NCBI GenBank assembly: GCA_045611685.1
Contig: JAZKXO010000003.1
Location: 37,995 to 101,994 of the forward strand
Source of the DNA: SIG701 sp045611685
Lineage (GTDB): Bacteria > Bacillota > Clostridia > Oscillospirales > CAG-272
Direction: 5' to 3'
Length of the DNA stretch: 64,000 nt
Positions 1 through 7,857 of the stretch are shown one piece after another. A model generated the notes under the pieces. The model did not search any database. It saw only the letters and a list, made by a program, of their open reading frames with translations, and was not told the origin of the DNA. Position numbers and translations under genes: made by a program. Within the stretch, counting starts at the first letter, position 1, and each line of letters opens with the position of its first letter.

Positions 1-229
1 TTTCTGCGGGAACGCGGATGATCTCTGCTGTTGTGTGGGCTGGAATGGGGGAGGAGTCAAAATCACCGACGATAATACCAGGATGAACGCCGCACATTTC
101 CGCTGTAATTCTGCCCGCGTCGGCGGCAATTATGAGATCGCCGTTGAAATCATCGCTTGAGAGATGGGAGAAACTGCAAAATCCACCGGTAAAAATGACG
201 GCACGCTTGACGGAGACATCGTTTTTCAT
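1..229 (-). CDS. thiN: thiamine diphosphokinase, 5' part only
   Basis: Makes thiamine diphosphate from thiamine and ATP in the cytosol. Only the first ~76 residues are in the window; the gene continues past the left edge. Visible are AADAG (residues 35-39) and GDFDSS (55-60), the Asp-rich substrate-binding signature of the family. The start ATG (229-227) overlaps the TGA of rsgA (ATGA), so it is translationally coupled as the last visible gene of the superoperon. In many Firmicutes rpe sits between rsgA and thiN; here it does not. Confidence 0.9.
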   Translation of the reverse strand, partial: MKNDVSVKRAVIFTGGFCSFSHLSSDDFNGDLIIAADAGRITAEMCGVHPGIIVGDFDSSPIPAHTTAEIIRVPAE

Positions 230-1185
230 GTTCTTGATTCCTCCTTGCGGCGCTTCCAATCGGGCTTCTTCTTCATTTCTGTGAAGATCTCGACGTAACT
301 GTCGTGGCGATCTTTCGTGATTTCTCCCCGGTGTACGGCATCGAGAATGGCGCAGCCTTCCTCCTTCGTATGGGTGCATTTTGTGTATCGGCAGTCGCCG
401 ATATGAGGACGGAATTCACGGAAAGCGCTTGTAAGATCGGCGGGATCAAAAAAGTTGAAGCGCGTAAAATCGAGAATGGAGAATCCGGGCGTGTCAGCGA
501 TAAGACAGACACTTTCGTTTTGTTCAAAGGGATGCAGTTCCACGTGGCGCGTCGTCTGGCGACCGCGTTCAGCGCGGCGGCTGATCTCCCCCGTTTTTAT
601 GGTAAGATCAGGGAAGAGTTTAGACATCATTGTGGATTTTCCTGCACCCGAGGCACCCGCAAAGGCGGCCGTTACGCTCGACTCGAGAGAGGAAATGGTG
701 CCTATGAACTTCCGAAGTGACTCTACCGCGTTGGCATCTCCGGACGAGAGTGTGAAGACAGTAAATCCCGCAGAGCGGTAGATAGCGGCGATTGCATCCG
801 CGCTCGATTCGTCGAGATCCTGTTTCGTTACGAGAATAATAGGCTCAATGTTCGCCGATTCCGCGATCGCGATAAGCTTATCTGCCGTTTTGAGATCCGG
901 TGCCGGACGGGCAGCAGGAATCACGAGAAACAGATGCGTAAGATTTGCAAGCGGCGGACGGATCAGCGCGTTTCGGCGAGGGAGAATCTCGTCAATCACA
1001 AAAGAGGCAGTTTTTCCGTCATCTACGGCAGGAGCGTCGCTGTCTCTTTCAATAAGGACGAGATCACCCGGGAGCGGTGTGATCTTATCGTGGCGGAACG
1101 ATCCGCGTGCCCGGCAAAGGATCAGCTCGTCTCCGGGCGTAAGCGGCAAAAGGCGGACCCCAAAAAGTCCGCCTACTCCGCGCAT
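226..1185 (-). CDS. rsgA: ribosome small-subunit-dependent GTPase RsgA
   Basis: Circularly permuted GTPase that acts late in 30S subunit maturation. 319 aa from the ATG at 1185, chosen because AAAGGA lies 6 nt upstream; the ATGs further out lack a ribosome site. OB-fold N-terminus (~1-80), then the G motifs in permuted order: TKQD (120-123), GASGAGKS (177-184), the TTRH switch (211-214) and DTPG (231-234). A C-terminal zinc knuckle follows with C265, C270, H272 and C278. It lies just downstream of prkC, the usual order in Bacillus-like genomes. Confidence 0.97.
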   Translation of the reverse strand: MRGVGGLFGVRLLPLTPGDELILCRARGSFRHDKITPLPGDLVLIERDSDAPAVDDGKTASFVIDEILPRRNALIRPPLANLTHLFLVIPAARPAPDLKTADKLIAIAESANIEPIILVTKQDLDESSADAIAAIYRSAGFTVFTLSSGDANAVESLRKFIGTISSLESSVTAAFAGASGAGKSTMMSKLFPDLTIKTGEISRRAERGRQTTRHVELHPFEQNESVCLIADTPGFSILDFTRFNFFDPADLTSAFREFRPHIGDCRYTKCTHTKEEGCAILDAVHRGEITKDRHDSYVEIFTEMKKKPDWKRRKEESRT

Positions 1186-1238
1186 TATAATTCCTTTTTG
1201 CATAGATTCATGCATACGGTTCGGTTCCTGTTATATTG

Positions 1239-3104
1239 TCAGTTTCCACCGAAAAGACCGTTCCACCACGGATCCATTGTGCCGCCGGGGATATTCGGTG
1301 TTGTCGGATAAGAAGGGAAGAGACCCGGGAAATTGGGTACCTGTTCGGTGTCTGTAGGATACTGCGGCACGTATTCTTCCACGGTTTCTTCGTACGGATC
1401 ATCATACGTTGTTTCCTCGGGGGTAGGCTGCGGTTCAAACGGCTGTACGTAACTCGGGCCGCCGCTCACGACAAAGTCAATTTGCGTGTTGGCATGTACG
1501 GTTTTGAATTCCGCAATGCTTTGCGAGATGACCGTGCCTCTGGCGTAGCCGGAGGACTCGTAGGTTACGTTTCCGACGCGAAGTCCGCAGTCAGACAGTT
1601 TCTGGAGCGTTTGTACCTCCGTAAGACCCACGAAGTTCGGTACGACTACGGTACCGAGAGAGGGACCTATGCTGGCGTAAACGGTTACTGTTTCGCCAAG
1701 CTTCATAACGGAGCCTGCCGTGGGTTCGGTGCGGATCACGCGGCCTACGTCAAACGATTCGCTGTGGACCTTGGAAATCTTCACCTTAAGGCCAAGCGTT
1801 TTGCAGATGCGTTCGGCTTCGCGGTAATCCTCGATGATAAGATCGGGGAGAACTACCGTTTCGGCGCCTTTACTGATTACCAATTTGATCTCGCATTTCT
1901 GCTTGCCGGGGATGACTTTACGGCGATCGCCGCTGGCGGGATCTTGTTGGATAATGACGCCCTTATCGTATTTGGGGTCGTACTGGTAGGAAATATCGAG
2001 CGTATAGTGCTCGGATCTGTCAAAGAATTGCTGAAGCTCATCTGTATAGTAAGCGCCGACGAAATTGGTAATCGTAATTGTTTCCGCATTGGTCGAATTA
2101 TTGAAAATCAGCTTGTCCAGCATAACGTAGCCGCTGATTCCCGCGACGATGACAAGAGCGAAGAACACGCCGAGAATGATTGGCAGCATAGAGCGGCTGA
2201 CACGGCTCTTTTGGCGGCTTTTCTTTTTTGCGGATTCCTTTTTGAGCTCACGGAAAACAATATGCGGGTTCTCGCGCAGTCTTTGGATCTGGCGATGCAT
2301 AACGGCGGCAGTCTGGTAACGGTCCTCAGGGTTTTTCTCCATTGCCCGCGTGATGATCTGTTCAAGTCCCAAAGGGAGAGCTCCGTTCAGTTCTCTTGGC
2401 GGCGTGGCCTCGGAATTCACCTGCATGAGTGCGACGGATACGGGGCTTTCCGCATCAAAGGGAAGCTTGGCACACGCCATCTCGTACATGAGAACACCGA
2501 GGGAGTAAAGATCACTTCTGGCGTCGATCTGGTGCCCGCTTGCCTGCTCGGGGCTGATATAGTAAACCGTACCGATGGCTTTGTCCGTCATCGTTACCGT
2601 TTCTGCGTTCGGCAGTTTGGCAATGCCGAAATCCATCACCTTGATGAGGCCGTTTTTGAGAAGCATGATGTTCTGCGGCTTTATATCGCGGTGGACGATT
2701 CCTTTGGCATGTGCGTGCTCAAGTGCACTCAGAATCTGTTCGGTGTAACTGAGGATCTCCTTTACGGAAAGGATTCCCTTGTGCGTCATGTAGTTTTTGA
2801 GCGTGATACCCTCCACGAATTCCATAACGATATACTTGACGTTATCGCGTACGGACACGTCGTAAATATTGACGATATTCGGGTGGGAGAGCATGGCGAC
2901 CGCCTTTGATTCGTTGATAAAGCGTCTGACGCTCGGCTGGTCTGCCGCGATTTCATCGCGCAGCATTTTCACGGCAACGACGCGCTTCATCAGGAGATCG
3001 TGTGCTTTGTACACGACTGCCATGCCGCCGATGCCTATAATTTTTTCTATCTTATATCGGTTGTCAAAAACGGCACCGACATATCTTTCAAATTGATCCA
3101 TCAA
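1239..3104 (-). CDS. prkC: PASTA-domain Ser/Thr protein kinase
   Basis: Membrane Hanks-type kinase that senses muropeptide or lipid II fragments and phosphorylates cell-wall and translation proteins. Cytosolic kinase domain ~1-275 with glycine loop GIGGMAVVY, Lys46, HRD (138-140) and DFG (158-160). A Lys/Arg-rich juxtamembrane stretch precedes one TM segment (~307-329). Three PASTA repeats follow (~340-555), then a Pro/Glu/Thr/Tyr-rich tail of ~65 residues ending in a Gly/Trp-rich segment. The start is TTG at 3104 or ATG at 3101; a GAGGTG site precedes both and its spacing favours the TTG. It follows its phosphatase stp by 29 nt, so the pair is co-transcribed. Confidence 0.96.
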   Translation of the reverse strand: MMDQFERYVGAVFDNRYKIEKIIGIGGMAVVYKAHDLLMKRVVAVKMLRDEIAADQPSVRRFINESKAVAMLSHPNIVNIYDVSVRDNVKYIVMEFVEGITLKNYMTHKGILSVKEILSYTEQILSALEHAHAKGIVHRDIKPQNIMLLKNGLIKVMDFGIAKLPNAETVTMTDKAIGTVYYISPEQASGHQIDARSDLYSLGVLMYEMACAKLPFDAESPVSVALMQVNSEATPPRELNGALPLGLEQIITRAMEKNPEDRYQTAAVMHRQIQRLRENPHIVFRELKKESAKKKSRQKSRVSRSMLPIILGVFFALVIVAGISGYVMLDKLIFNNSTNAETITITNFVGAYYTDELQQFFDRSEHYTLDISYQYDPKYDKGVIIQQDPASGDRRKVIPGKQKCEIKLVISKGAETVVLPDLIIEDYREAERICKTLGLKVKISKVHSESFDVGRVIRTEPTAGSVMKLGETVTVYASIGPSLGTVVVPNFVGLTEVQTLQKLSDCGLRVGNVTYESSGYARGTVISQSIAEFKTVHANTQIDFVVSGGPSYVQPFEPQPTPEETTYDDPYEETVEEYVPQYPTDTEQVPNFPGLFPSYPTTPNIPGGTMDPWWNGLFGGN

Positions 3105-3133
3105 GATACATTCACCTCAAACGTAATTTGATC

Positions 3134-3904
3134 TCAGGCTTCCATCACAATGACAACAGCGGTAATATTGTCCGTACCGCCAAGCGAGTTTGCGCGGCTG
3201 ATAAGCGTTGTCGCTTTTTCGTCGACAGATGTTTCCGCTTTGAGGATTTCGAATAGTTGTTCGGGCGCCAGGTGATTCGTAAGACCGTCCGAACAGAGAA
3301 GAACGTAGGCGGGATTGACGGTCGGATCGATTTCCGTTACGAACACATCCGCATCCACACTGGATTCCGTACCGACCGCTTTCGTGATGATGTTGCGGTT
3401 CGGGGCGGTGCGGGCTTCTTCCTCGGAAATGCGTCCGATATCTACGAGATACTGGACGTAGGAATGGTCGTGGGTGATTTGGTTGATCTCATCAGCCTGT
3501 GCTACGTACAAACGGCTGTCGCCTACATTGGCGGTGTAGAGCGTTGTGCCGACGATGAGGGCGGAAACGAGTGTCGTTCCCATGCCCTTGAGAGCATCGT
3601 CCGATTCGGAGCGGTCAAAGACCGCTTTGTTGGAATCGATTGCGGCGTTGCGCAGTGCGCGGTGAATCTGCGAATCGGTGCACTCGATCGTGTTCTCGGC
3701 GGTAATGTAGGATCCTATGAACGCGTCCATAGATGCGACAAAGGTTTCCGCCGCCGTGGAGCTTGCTTCAAAGCCGCCGCGTGCGCCGCCCATTCCGTCG
3801 CAGACGACTGCCAGAAGAATGCCGGGTGCGTATTCTTTTATCAGGAAATTGTCCTGATTGACGTTGCGTTTCATGCCAACGTCCGTGATTCCGCTGTACT
3901 GCAT
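3134..3904 (-). CDS. stp: PP2C-family Ser/Thr phosphatase
   Basis: Metal-dependent phosphatase that reverses PrkC phosphorylation (Stp/PrpC). 256 aa. PP2C motifs: RNxNQDN near the N-terminus, DGMGG (36-40), GDSR, CSDGLTN and the C-terminal GGTDN metal ligands. Start at 3904 because GGAGGTGA lies 7 nt upstream; the longer frame to 3949 has no such site. A promoter candidate sits in the 100-nt gap after rlmN, so stp-prkC-rsgA-thiN may also be read separately from the genes upstream. Confidence 0.96.
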   Translation of the reverse strand: MQYSGITDVGMKRNVNQDNFLIKEYAPGILLAVVCDGMGGARGGFEASSTAAETFVASMDAFIGSYITAENTIECTDSQIHRALRNAAIDSNKAVFDRSESDDALKGMGTTLVSALIVGTTLYTANVGDSRLYVAQADEINQITHDHSYVQYLVDIGRISEEEARTAPNRNIITKAVGTESSVDADVFVTEIDPTVNPAYVLLCSDGLTNHLAPEQLFEILKAETSVDEKATTLISRANSLGGTDNITAVVIVMEA

Positions 3905-3952
3905 ATATGATTCACCTCCGAGTCGATGATGCCGTATGTTGCTATACAAATT

Positions 3953-3981
3953 ATTGTATCATATTCCACCGTCCAAGTAAA
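3953..3981 (-). promoter_or_regulatory. sigma-A-type promoter before stp
   Basis: Minus strand: TTTACT, 17 nt, TACAAT, about 50 nt before the stp ATG. It lies in the only sizeable gap (100 nt) in this half of the superoperon. Sequence match only. Confidence 0.5.
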
Positions 3982-4004
3982 GGCGGAGTTTGGAAATTTC
4001 TAGA

Positions 4005-5063
4005 TTATTTCACAGTTTTTGCTCCGTGGCGGAGTCTTAACTGACCGCAGGATGCGTTGATATCGCTGCCGAGCCTACGGCGGATCGTGGCGTTGATCCC
4101 GCGCCGCTCGAGCTGATCGCGGAACGCTATCGCGTTTTTTCTGGCGACGGTGGAGAGCCCGGTTTCCGAAACCTCGTTTAATAGGATCAGATTCACGTGG
4201 CAGACTGCGTGCATGCCGCCCTTGAGGCGTGCGGCAAGCGCATCGGCCTGCGCGATGGAGTCATTTTTGCCGCCGATGAGCGTATACTCGAAGGAAACGC
4301 GGCGGCCGGTCGTGGCGAAATAATCCCGACAAGCTGAGAGGAGCGCGTCAATGGGGTATTTATTATTGATTGGCATAAGCGCGCTTCTCGTCTCATCATC
4401 CGCTGCGTGGAGAGAGATGGAAAGCGTGATCGGCAGATTCTCTTCGGCGAGTTTTCTGATTTTCGGGACGATTCCGCACGTGGAGAGGGAAATGTGCCGA
4501 AGGCCGATGTTGAGTCCGTCGGGATGACTTACGAGACGGAGAAAGCGAACGGAGTTGTCGTAGTTGTCAAGCGGCTCACCTATACCCATCATGACCACGC
4601 CGCCGACACGCTCGCCGGTATCTCTCTCGGCCATAATCACCTGTCCGAGAATTTCCGATGCGGTAAGATCGCGCGTTTTTCCGTTTAAGGTAGAGGCACA
4701 GAAGCGGCATCCCATAAGGCATCCCGCCTGTGAGGAAACGCAGAGGGAATTGCCGTGCTCGTAGCGCATGAAAACGCTTTCCACACATTCGCCGTCAATG
4801 AGGGAAAATAGGTATTTTACCGTGCCATCAAGTTTTGAGACGAGCTTTTCTTCGATTTTCGGGAGACGGTAGTCTGTTACGGCGGCAAGCTTTTCACGGA
4901 GGTTGGCAGGCAGATTGGTCATTTCTTCAAATTGTGCGCCCTTTTGCATCCAATCATATAACTGCTTTGCGCGAAAGTCCTTCTCGCCGATGGAACGGAT
5001 AAACACTTTCAGTTCATCCGGCGTCATTGAGAGTATATCTGCTTTGGATACTGTATCCGTCAT
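4005..5063 (-). CDS. rlmN: 23S rRNA/tRNA adenine-C2 methyltransferase
   Basis: Radical-SAM enzyme that makes m2A2503 in 23S rRNA and m2A37 in some tRNAs. 352 aa, normal length. The [4Fe-4S] cysteines form CxxxCxxC at 115, 119 and 122; GIGEPL is the SAM-binding GEP-type motif. The methyl-carrier Cys near the C-terminus is C339 in INASCGQLR. It starts 13 nt after rsmB ends, in the same operon. Confidence 0.97.
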   Translation of the reverse strand: MTDTVSKADILSMTPDELKVFIRSIGEKDFRAKQLYDWMQKGAQFEEMTNLPANLREKLAAVTDYRLPKIEEKLVSKLDGTVKYLFSLIDGECVESVFMRYEHGNSLCVSSQAGCLMGCRFCASTLNGKTRDLTASEILGQVIMAERDTGERVGGVVMMGIGEPLDNYDNSVRFLRLVSHPDGLNIGLRHISLSTCGIVPKIRKLAEENLPITLSISLHAADDETRSALMPINNKYPIDALLSACRDYFATTGRRVSFEYTLIGGKNDSIAQADALAARLKGGMHAVCHVNLILLNEVSETGLSTVARKNAIAFRDQLERRGINATIRRRLGSDINASCGQLRLRHGAKTVK

Positions 5064-5076
5064 AGTGAGTCCGTCC

Positions 5077-6396
5077 TTAGTTTTTCCGTATCATTTTTGC
5101 GATAAAAAATCCGTCGCATCCGTCCGTATCGGGGAAGAATGTCCGCGTGCCCGAGGGGATGTCTCCGATCTTATCAAGATAAAACGGTGCAGGGGCAAAA
5201 TCGGGATTCTCTTTGAGAAAGCGGGTAACGATTTCCTCATTCTCTTTCGGATTCAGCGTGCAGGTGGAATACACGAGCACGCCGCCCGGGCGTACGTATC
5301 GGGAAGCGCCCTTCAGAACGTCGTACTGTACGGACGGGAGAGATTGAATAGCGGAGATCGGTTTGTACTTGATATCGGGTTTTTTGCCGATCACGCCAAG
5401 CCCCGAGCAAGGGGCGTCGCAAAGAACGCGGTCAGCCGTGCCGATGAGCTCCTCACGTGGTTTTTTCGCGTTCTGCGCTTCGGCTGTGAGATTTTTGATC
5501 CCGAGCGCTTCGGCGGTGCGGCGGATGAGGGAGATCTTGTTTTCGTGCAGATCGAAAGAGTAGAGCTTGCCCTCGTTGTTCATATCAATGGCGGCGGAGA
5601 ACGATTTGCCGCCCGGTGCCGCGCAGGTGTCGATCACCGTTTCCCCCGGCTTCGGGTCGAGCGCACGGACAGCCAATCGCGAGGCGGGATCCTGTACGAA
5701 GAACAAGCCGGCTTTCACGCCGTCTGCAACATGGGCGGCACTGGATACCGTTATCATATCGTCCGAAAGCGGCGAGATTTGTGGATCGGCATCTTTGAGG
5801 TAAGAAAGTGCCTCATCCATGGTCGTTTTGAGTGTGTTAACGCGAACCGTTACGGGCGTATGGCGCAGAAACGCCTCGAGAATGGCGCCTGCTTTCTTCA
5901 AACCGTAACTGTTAATAAAAAATCGGCACAGATCGGTGGGGGTGCTGTACAAAACGGAAAGGTATTCCGCGTTGTTTTCCTCTTTGGGCAAGGGGATCGT
6001 GCATCCCTCTCGCAGAAAGGTGCGGAGAATGGCGTTGATAAAGCCGCGCGTGTGCTTCGGCATAAGGGCTACGGTTTCTGAAACAGCCGCGTGCGGCGGG
6101 ATCCGATCCATAAACGCCAGCTGATAAAGGCCGAGACGGATGGCGCAGCGCACCGATTCGTCAATTTTCTCGATAGGCCGAGCGGACAGATGCGCCATTG
6201 TGTAATCGAGTGTAATGGCGCGTTCGATCACGCCGTAGACGAGAGCGGTATACAGCCCTCGATCCGCGTCACTCATTTTCGAGTTTGAAAGAGACGCGTT
6301 AATTTCAAGATTGGCGTAACGCCCCTCTTTTTCCCACGCCAAAAGAGAGGCCATGGCGGCCGCGCGCGGATTTTCAGTCGTTCTTTCTTTATTCAT
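5077..6396 (-). CDS. rsmB: 16S rRNA m5C967 methyltransferase
   Basis: NOL1/NOP2/Sun-type RNA cytosine-C5 methyltransferase. 439 aa: NusB-like RNA-binding domain (~10-135), then a Rossmann methyltransferase domain. SAM loop CAAPGGKS (258-265). The two mechanistic cysteines are C330 in DAPCSGLG and C379 in STCTLNP. The start overlaps the 3' end of fmt by 8 nt, so the genes are translationally coupled. Confidence 0.96.
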   Translation of the reverse strand: MNKERTTENPRAAAMASLLAWEKEGRYANLEINASLSNSKMSDADRGLYTALVYGVIERAITLDYTMAHLSARPIEKIDESVRCAIRLGLYQLAFMDRIPPHAAVSETVALMPKHTRGFINAILRTFLREGCTIPLPKEENNAEYLSVLYSTPTDLCRFFINSYGLKKAGAILEAFLRHTPVTVRVNTLKTTMDEALSYLKDADPQISPLSDDMITVSSAAHVADGVKAGLFFVQDPASRLAVRALDPKPGETVIDTCAAPGGKSFSAAIDMNNEGKLYSFDLHENKISLIRRTAEALGIKNLTAEAQNAKKPREELIGTADRVLCDAPCSGLGVIGKKPDIKYKPISAIQSLPSVQYDVLKGASRYVRPGGVLVYSTCTLNPKENEEIVTRFLKENPDFAPAPFYLDKIGDIPSGTRTFFPDTDGCDGFFIAKMIRKN

Positions 6397-7336
6397 ACTG
6401 CGGTTGTGTCAGAACGTCACCCTCGGCGATGCCTCGTCCGTTCAGAAAAGCGGCAGCGGGCATTTTTCCTTTGCCCTCCGGCTGTACTTCGGTAATAGCG
6501 ATCACGCCGTCCTTCGTCGCAACGGCAATCTTGCCGCCGGCGGTTGATAGGACCGTGCCGGGCGTTTTGTCCGTCTTTTCGTTTGTCATACGGGCGGCGA
6601 GGATCTTGAGCGTCCGTCCGCTTGGCATAAGTGCCACAGCCCCGGGGATGGGTGAAAGACCGCGGATGTGGTTGAAGACGTCCCGGAGCGGCGCGTCAAA
6701 GGATAAAGCGCAGTCTTTGTTTTCAATCTTTGCGGCGTAAGTGGAAAGAGAGTCATCCTGCGGCGTGCGGGCGGCGGTGCCGTTCTCAATGGCAAGGAGA
6801 GCATCGAGCATGGCGTGGCTGCCTGCCTCTGCCATTTTATCGTGCAGCGTTTCGAAATTGTCGTCGTCGGTGATCGGTACTTGCACTTTCAAGATCATAT
6901 CGCCCGTGTCGAGACCTTCTGCCATATACATGGCGGTCACGCCGGTGAGTGTATCGCCCATGAGGATCGCGCGCTGGATCGGCGCGGCACCGCGGTGGCG
7001 GGGAAGAAGCGATCCGTGGGCGTTGATACATCCGTACTTAGGATAATCGAGAATATACGACGGCAGAATTTTTCCGTAAGCTGCAACAACGATTATTTCG
7101 GGATCAATAGCGGCAAGCGTATCGGCAAAAACCCCGTTTTTCATCGTTTCGGGCTGATATACGGGTATGCCCGCTTCGATGGCGTACTCCTTTACGGGGG
7201 GCGGCGTCAGGATCTTTTTGCGCCCTTTCGGCTTGTCCGGCTGGGTTACGACAGCCGCGATCTCGTGTCCGTTCTCATGGAGCGCTTCGAGAATCGTTCT
7301 GGCGAAGTCCGGCGTTCCCATAAATAAAACTTTCAT
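6389..7336 (-). CDS. fmt: methionyl-tRNA formyltransferase
   Basis: Formylates initiator Met-tRNA with 10-formyl-THF. 315 aa. N-terminal hydrolase fold begins MKVLFMGTPDFA; the catalytic region holds HGSLLPRHRGAAP and, downstream, the LDTGD motif. The C-terminal domain (~205-315) is the OB-like tRNA-binding part. Placed between def and rsmB, the standard order, so adding and removing formyl-Met are encoded together. Confidence 0.97.
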   Translation of the reverse strand: MKVLFMGTPDFARTILEALHENGHEIAAVVTQPDKPKGRKKILTPPPVKEYAIEAGIPVYQPETMKNGVFADTLAAIDPEIIVVAAYGKILPSYILDYPKYGCINAHGSLLPRHRGAAPIQRAILMGDTLTGVTAMYMAEGLDTGDMILKVQVPITDDDNFETLHDKMAEAGSHAMLDALLAIENGTAARTPQDDSLSTYAAKIENKDCALSFDAPLRDVFNHIRGLSPIPGAVALMPSGRTLKILAARMTNEKTDKTPGTVLSTAGGKIAVATKDGVIAITEVQPEGKGKMPAAAFLNGRGIAEGDVLTQPQYE

Positions 7337-7355
7337 TCGTTTATCCCTTCGTTAG

Positions 7356-7835
7356 TCAGCCGATGTTTTCCTTGATCTCCTCGGGCGTCAGCATATGAAC
7401 GGCATTATCCTTGAAGAGTACACCGTCCAGATGATCGATCTCGTGGCAGAATGCGCGTGCGAGAAGACCTGTGCCGGTAACCGTGTACGTCTCTCCGTTT
7501 CGGTTCATGGCGCGGACGGTTACCTTCATCGGGCGATCGGTGATGCCCCACTGTTCGGGCACGGAAAGGCAGCCTTCCAGCTCGTTCTGCTTACCCTCAC
7601 GTTCAATGATTTCGGGGTTGATGAGTTCGTACAGCTGACCGTCCACCACCTCTACAAGAGCGATACGGCGGAGTACGCCGACCTGCGGTGCGGCGAGACC
7701 GACGCCGTTTGCATCGTGGAGGGTTTCGAGCATATCGTCGAGAAGCTGAAGGATTCGGGGGGTGATCGCCTCAACGGGGCGGCAGATTTTACGGAGAACT
7801 TCGTCTCCCTCTTTTACTATATTCAAAATAGCCAT
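7356..7835 (-). CDS. def: peptide deformylase
   Basis: Metalloprotease that removes the formyl group from nascent N-termini. 159 aa. All three motifs are intact: GVGLAAPQVG (44-53), EGCLS (87-91, metal ligand C89) and HEIDH (131-135, ligands H131/H135 and catalytic E132). GAGG 7 nt before the ATG serves as ribosome site. Starts 22 nt after priA. Confidence 0.97.
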   Translation of the reverse strand: MAILNIVKEGDEVLRKICRPVEAITPRILQLLDDMLETLHDANGVGLAAPQVGVLRRIALVEVVDGQLYELINPEIIEREGKQNELEGCLSVPEQWGITDRPMKVTVRAMNRNGETYTVTGTGLLARAFCHEIDHLDGVLFKDNAVHMLTPEEIKENIG

Positions 7836-7857
7836 AATAACATCCTCGCTTTTAAAA

